From contig NZ_CP022162.1 in the NCBI RefSeq assembly GCF_003293595.1, forward strand, positions 2,142,327-2,206,326: a stretch of DNA of 64,000 nt. Reading direction: 5' to 3'. Numbering within the stretch: the first letter of the stretch is position 1; each line of letters begins with the position of its first letter. This document shows positions 61,501 to 64,000 of the stretch, piece by piece. The DNA is from Microbacterium sp. PM5. GTDB taxonomy: Bacteria; Actinomycetota; Actinomycetes; Actinomycetales; Microbacteriaceae. A program made the translations under genes and the position numbers. The notes beneath the pieces are model-generated. The model made no database searches, was not told the origin of the DNA, and worked only from the letters and a program-made list of their open reading frames with translations.

Positions 61501-62784
61501 GCTCCGGCCGACCGCATCCCCGCCCGGGCACGCTGCACGGTGACCGAGACGGACTCGTTCTTCGCGAACCACATCGTGTTCACGGGCACGAACGTCGTCG
61601 ACGCCGGTGACGGCTCGGCCACGGTCACGCCCGGGGTGGAGGCCGCCGCGGTCACCGTGACCAACGGGTACGACGCGGGTCGACTCACGGTCGGCAAGGT
61701 CGTGACCGGTGCGGGCGCCGACCTCTACGGCACGGGTTCGTTCGACTTCTCCGCCGTCTGCACGTACCAGGGTCAGAGCCTGCTCGACCAGCGCTTCTCG
61801 CTGCGCCACGGCGACACCGAGACGTTCGGTGTGTACCCGACCGGCACCGTGTGCGACGTGAAGGAGCTGACGACGGGGGGTGCGACCGCGGCGACGCTCG
61901 ACCCGGCCGACGGCCAGGTCACGATCGTGGCGCCGACCGACCCGGTCGCGATCGGCGACGTCAAGGTCACGGCCACCAACCGCTTCGACCTCGCCTCGTT
62001 CGACGTGGTCAAGGAGCGCCAGGGCAACATGCTCAATCCCGGTGCGGCGGGACCGTTCACGGTCAGCGCGGTCTGCACGTACGTCGTGGACGGCACCGTC
62101 ACCGACATCGCGGTGCCCGGGGGAGCGGAGCGCCAGCTCGCCGCCGCGAACGACTACCGGGCGGCCTACACCGACCTTCCCGTCGGCGCGACGTGTGAGG
62201 TCACCGAGACCGTCACCGGTCACGCGGCCTCCACGAGCATCACGGTGGACGACGCCGACCCCGTGACCGGGACGAGCGCGACGATCGACCTTCACGGGGG
62301 CGACGAGCCGCAGCTCATGACCATCGCCAACACCTTCACCGCCGGTCAGATCTCGGTGACGAAGACGGTCAGCGGCACCGCGGCATCCGCCCACACCGGC
62401 GACACCTTCGGTGTGACGCTCGTGTGCACCTGGTACGGCGAGAACCTGCCGATCCCGGGCGGCGCCGTCCGCGATCTCACCGTGGGAACGCCCGTCGTCT
62501 ACACCGATCTGCCGACGGATGCCGCGTGCGTGCTCACCGAGACGCGCACCGGCGAGGCGAAGCAGGTCACCATGACCGTCGACGGCGGCCACTCCGCCAA
62601 TCCGGCGAGCGTCGTCATCACCGCCGACAGGACGATCGCGGTCGGCGTCGACAACCGCTTCGACAAGCCGTTGCCGGCCACCGGTGGCAGCTCGGCGCTC
62701 GTGCTCGGGGTGTCCGGCTTCGGGATCGCAGGTCTGATCGTCGGCATCGTGCTGTTGACGCGCCGCCGCCGTCGCGAGATCTGA
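55561..62784 (+). CDS. Giant LPxTG-anchored multidomain surface protein
   Basis: A 2407-residue exported wall protein. Signal peptide (RPFVAGLLVVLLALGGVVGG..ATAAG, about 13-40), then DUF11-like beta-sandwich domains beginning LQIDKSVDKPTPLPGDTFTYTVKVTC. A recurrent module follows, with patterns such as AFWNxFxL, GTW/GRW and GIRFTF (about residues 240-1350). Five DUF5979-like domains occupy about 1805-2370, each starting like SVTKxVxG and ending in a cysteine-containing xCxVTE strand. The end is LPATGG (2371-2376), a membrane helix and RRRRREI, a sortase signal. No sortase gene is in the window. ATG 55561 follows GGGGG; in-frame upstream starts lack a signal sequence. Confidence 0.88.
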   Translation: MRAARSSVVSAKRPFVAGLLVVLLALGGVVGGIAPAATAAGGPGDYLQIDKSVDKPTPLPGDTFTYTVKVTCSEQDCLGAQLTDAFPAALVGFDIESVRFAPDTTPYAVTWTGGASTPPAKVAAGTAVTVDIKETTDTPVGVGMSAGTTFSMLVSLRVPDNYPPGQSGDIVNTARVTATNANPVDSSATININVPENIAVGVTKTWSPNRLSYAPGAASAIALGVSNASNVNVDKLVIQEPKTAVDGASTLDASNPFTITDFTGLQNVSLPASCTSVQVDAYVFQGGTWTWKTGPPAATPTLPNGVTNAQVGGIRLTCVGTIGPGDTVALGLGLAQRSTQRDTGADLSTAEHRVDNVANGIAAVGTRTATKDATASYTVAPSMPTVQTAKNIAPGQITAGQKASSTLSATNGAVPVSELRVADLDFFSTDVAFGGFTAAPVWPAGASAAKVVYHLAAGGTQDVSFANGAVPAAPGGPVTGFELVFTGSLIQANATANAAFTIATTENATGAKPSVTLTNTVASTVTAPNGLTAKATDDATLTVIDPSVSVTIDKTVRPGAPVAPGDSVIASLRTVASATGDGARINDIVVEDAWNGAQDAFWNAFSFTSVAPTQVPANTTLTVQVRRHDGTWVTLATAPAQAQAFVFQMDAAATAAALAPLAAADVEGIRFTFHSDAGFADTTNVTPNLVFDARADRRTGGATTPGPDKPTTYTNTAVSSVTGKSDGGKTLIDDATDTAPGTIQTEQNPPGPGPDIQKRWTRDFLDAQSGQRADTTLRWNVSSGFAPVTITDPATDAGTPSSTAYDAFDLVSVAAIAPSADPYSNGWYLKYDTVTAVELFFDGTWHTVAAPGGSWMTAGRGFVGYTLTAEESAKTTGVRLVIDETAADTAARQAARQTGPAFDPFAPAPGSGVGSGSVQREFDLTWQLRDVTRSSGTPITADSLLNTSTKGIVDNAVQISSHPLAGGADITDGDHDTIQILNQPPGVKVTKSATPTSQIFTPVTGTPAQSYPTAQWTMTAHNDATAKASALRMTDPATCSQTALAGCQSDVSAAFADPFDTSKNYLTDSGTPTPFDRFDATKITIASSIPAQIDASGSTVWLLHYSGGTYTTTSHTIAQVNAFTAEQLSDVVGVSVTFRGVSAANTGTIDQSNVFTVTIDSRLRPTLRSSGDAQVLPAGKTVDVSNRVFAQSYDPVLAPTTKTGDVADAKVVLTGGVVNITPTKSVSAASIAEPAKSTPVTVTLGANQGSNPRSTLSPNVVVVEDFADATAFWNTFDLVGLGAVTLPAGADRVRVDVHTGGRWIQGTAAATAALPTGTDVTAVDGIRFTFTRADGALFSNTIPAANWSASAAFTVKVRDAYRDASGPVSFDHTVTNTQSSQSTRVDGNDSALKQASAQIALTQGTHQIAVNKLSNNGDRLVSVGSPVPFDLTFQNTGTGFLTVSELTDTLPVQLDYLTTPAPVFTKQADGLLSDKVTVGLSPDGRTVTFTWPSDGNRMKPGEVFKVRLFLELQPGLSQGDRATNTMTVKTAQQLTACRNTVPGGSTTSAFANDPTTCGTTDYVGVVAGSNLYTVKGVSGALPGAYQPGASDAICQQNLVVGDKGYFRSPCVANSEVGGTDEWVLHNVNAGTVPVAEMTVFDQLPTPGDTLLISGTGRGSTLRPELLAGSLKVAAPAGTTQTVEVTTSTGVCVNTWSTLTTAPVCEQNGEKWTVASDGTDWSKVTGIRVHLDFRTTPAKALTPGQAADVTFSTVNKPAAADRPDGASTSVPASDQFAWNQYGVKYELTTESTFRKIAPAVVGSHLRFGSIAVTKKITGPAAQYAPTSFLADVVCSAGGSPLDLGAASTVTLSAANDYTARIDGIPLSAEGTTCTVTEQGAVGAFGETSRSGSPTTIAVTEPAPQDGDAGDVPALQVATLTNDYQYSGLSVTKQVQTEATAGEFGPFTFSLTCTSATGMPVAFDDQGSHKLTFTLEAGQTWTAPADRIPARARCTVTETDSFFANHIVFTGTNVVDAGDGSATVTPGVEAAAVTVTNGYDAGRLTVGKVVTGAGADLYGTGSFDFSAVCTYQGQSLLDQRFSLRHGDTETFGVYPTGTVCDVKELTTGGATAATLDPADGQVTIVAPTDPVAIGDVKVTATNRFDLASFDVVKERQGNMLNPGAAGPFTVSAVCTYVVDGTVTDIAVPGGAERQLAAANDYRAAYTDLPVGATCEVTETVTGHAASTSITVDDADPVTGTSATIDLHGGDEPQLMTIANTFTAGQISVTKTVSGTAASAHTGDTFGVTLVCTWYGENLPIPGGAVRDLTVGTPVVYTDLPTDAACVLTETRTGEAKQVTMTVDGGHSANPASVVITADRTIAVGVDNRFDKPLPATGGSSALVLGVSGFGIAGLIVGIVLLTRRRRREI

Positions 62785-62790
62785 CGGATG

Positions 62791-62834
62791 CGCTGAGCGG
62801 ACGGGCGAGGTGACCCTCGCCCGTCCGCTCAGCG
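62791..62834 (+). terminator. Long hairpin terminator
   Basis: Perfect 19-bp stem (62791-62809 with 62816-62834, 6-nt loop) six bases after the giant gene's stop; no U-tract. Confidence 0.7.
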
Positions 62835-62937
62835 GTGTCGGAGCGCAGGACGGGCCGCTCGATAGGATGGGGTGTACCGGCATTCCCGGTGCAACCGTCC
62901 GATATGCGCCAGAAGGCCGAAAACGGGGGAGCAGTCC

Positions 62938-64000
62938 ATGCCAGGAATCGTGATCGTCGGCGTCCAGTGGGGAGACGAGGGCAAGGGCAAGGCCACCGAT
63001 CTGCTCGGTGAGCGCACCGACTGGGTCGTCAAGTTCAACGGCGGCAACAACGCCGGTCACACCGTCGTCATCGGCGATGAGAAGTATGCACTGCACCTCT
63101 TGCCCTCCGGCATCCTGTCCCCCGGCGTCAACGCCGTCATCGGCAACGGCGTCGTCGTCGACCTCGAAGTGCTCTTCGCCGAGCTCGAGGCGCTCAACGC
63201 CCGCGGCCTCGACACGTCGCGCTTGAAGATCAGCGCGAACGCGCATGTCATCACCCAGTACCACCGCACGCTCGACAAGGTCACCGAGCGCTTCCTCGGC
63301 AAGCGCATGATCGGCACGACCGGTCGCGGCATCGGCCCGACGTACGCGGACAAGATCAACCGCGTCGGCATCCGCATCCAGGACCTCTTCGACGAGAACA
63401 TCCTCCGCCAGAAGGTCGAAGGCGCGCTCGATCAGAAGAATCACCTGTTGGTGAAGGTCTTCAACCGCCGCGCGATCACCGTCGACGAGGTCGTCGACGA
63501 TCTGCTCTCCTACGTCGAGCGCCTGCGCCCGATGGTCTGCGACACGGGGCTGCTGCTCAGCCGTGCCCTGGATGCCGGCGACGTCGTCGTCTTCGAGGGC
63601 GGCCAGGCCACCATGCTCGACGTGGACCACGGTACCTACCCGTTCGTGACCTCCTCCTCTGCCACCGCCGGTGGTGCGTCGACCGGGTCGGGGGTCGGTC
63701 CCAACCGCCTCGATCGCATCGTCGGCATCGTCAAGGCCTATACGACGCGCGTCGGTTCCGGACCCTTCCCGACCGAGCTGTTCGACGACAAGGGCGAGTG
63801 GCTCCGCAAGCGCGGCTTCGAGTTCGGCACGACGACGGGTCGGCCCCGCCGCGTGGGCTGGTACGACGCGCCGATCACGCGCTACGCGACCCGCATCAAC
63901 GGCATCACCGACCTCGTGCTCACCAAGCTCGACATCCTCACCGGGCTCGAGCAGATCCCCGTGTGCGTCGCGTACGACGTCGACGGCGAGCGGTTCGACG
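62938..64000 (+). CDS. purA: Adenylosuccinate synthetase, 5' part
   Basis: The first 354 codons of purA; the gene continues past the window end. It converts IMP and aspartate to adenylosuccinate with GTP in AMP synthesis. Motifs: [17 protein letters not shown] (P-loop, residues 7-23), [50 protein letters not shown] and [23 protein letters not shown] precedes the ATG. A TAGGAT box about 70 bp upstream (62863-62868) may be its promoter. Confidence 0.96.
   Translation, partial: MPGIVIVGVQWGDEGKGKATDLLGERTDWVVKFNGGNNAGHTVVIGDEKYALHLLPSGILSPGVNAVIGNGVVVDLEVLFAELEALNARGLDTSRLKISANAHVITQYHRTLDKVTERFLGKRMIGTTGRGIGPTYADKINRVGIRIQDLFDENILRQKVEGALDQKNHLLVKVFNRRAITVDEVVDDLLSYVERLRPMVCDTGLLLSRALDAGDVVVFEGGQATMLDVDHGTYPFVTSSSATAGGASTGSGVGPNRLDRIVGIVKAYTTRVGSGPFPTELFDDKGEWLRKRGFEFGTTTGRPRRVGWYDAPITRYATRINGITDLVLTKLDILTGLEQIPVCVAYDVDGERFD

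Overview
The base composition (very high GC), the recurring GGATGCCG/GCATCC codon style, 4-bp ATGA/GTGA gene overlaps, apparent leaderless mRNAs and the presence of nucS, a type 2 argG, DUF222-HNH and septum-formation-type proteins all point to a chromosomal segment of an actinobacterium, most likely Microbacteriaceae (Microbacterium-like). I see no tRNA, rRNA, CRISPR, prophage or insertion sequence, and no gene-free stretch longer than about 300 bases.

Layout. 1-3.75 kb: the tail of a GT2-GtrA glycosyltransferase, DUF4956, a VTC-type polymerase domain and a Cthe_2159-like beta-helix lipoprotein, a conserved but functionally open envelope cassette. 3.8-17.1 kb: a sugar-acid catabolic locus. 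A GntR regulator and a CUT1 ABC importer plus mutarotase (+ strand) face a long minus-strand set: aldose dehydrogenase, lactonase, zinc alcohol dehydrogenase, KduD-like SDR, KDPG aldolase, KDG kinase, FAH-family hydrolase, SDR, enolase-superfamily protein and a second GntR. This is the full non-phosphorylating L-fucose route (dehydrogenase, lactonase, dehydratase, SDR, hydrolase) plus a second branch (ADH, KduD, KdgK, Eda) that would handle a 6-hydroxylated analogue such as L-galactose. Three promoters here share a GATGTATG motif.

17.2-31.1 kb: carbohydrate uptake and breakdown: SGNH esterase, LacI regulator, beta-lactamase-fold hydrolase, GH2 beta-mannosidase, a second CUT1 importer, a secreted beta-helix protein and a GH78 alpha-L-rhamnosidase. 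Together with the previous block it suggests use of plant cell wall (pectin or hemicellulose) oligosaccharides. Neither importer has its own ATPase. 31.1-34.5 kb: GntR, MFS carrier and SDR, then a third GntR that is a paralogue of the first.

34.7-41.98 kb: mostly housekeeping: cold shock protein, PH-domain membrane protein and lipoprotein, HAD phosphatase, mismatch endonuclease NucS, an SOS-box-controlled DUF222-HNH gene, and an MFS/LacI divergent pair. 42.0-48.3 kb: a complete Mrp Na+/H+ antiporter operon with fused MrpA-MrpB. 48.5-55.4 kb: GNAT acetyltransferase, FAD oxidoreductase, a TetR / ATPase-like / YhgE-Pip exporter operon, and argG. 55.6-62.8 kb: one giant (2407 aa) LPxTG-anchored surface protein. 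62.9 kb to the end: purA, cut by the window edge.

All functional assignments come from reading motifs; no database search was run.
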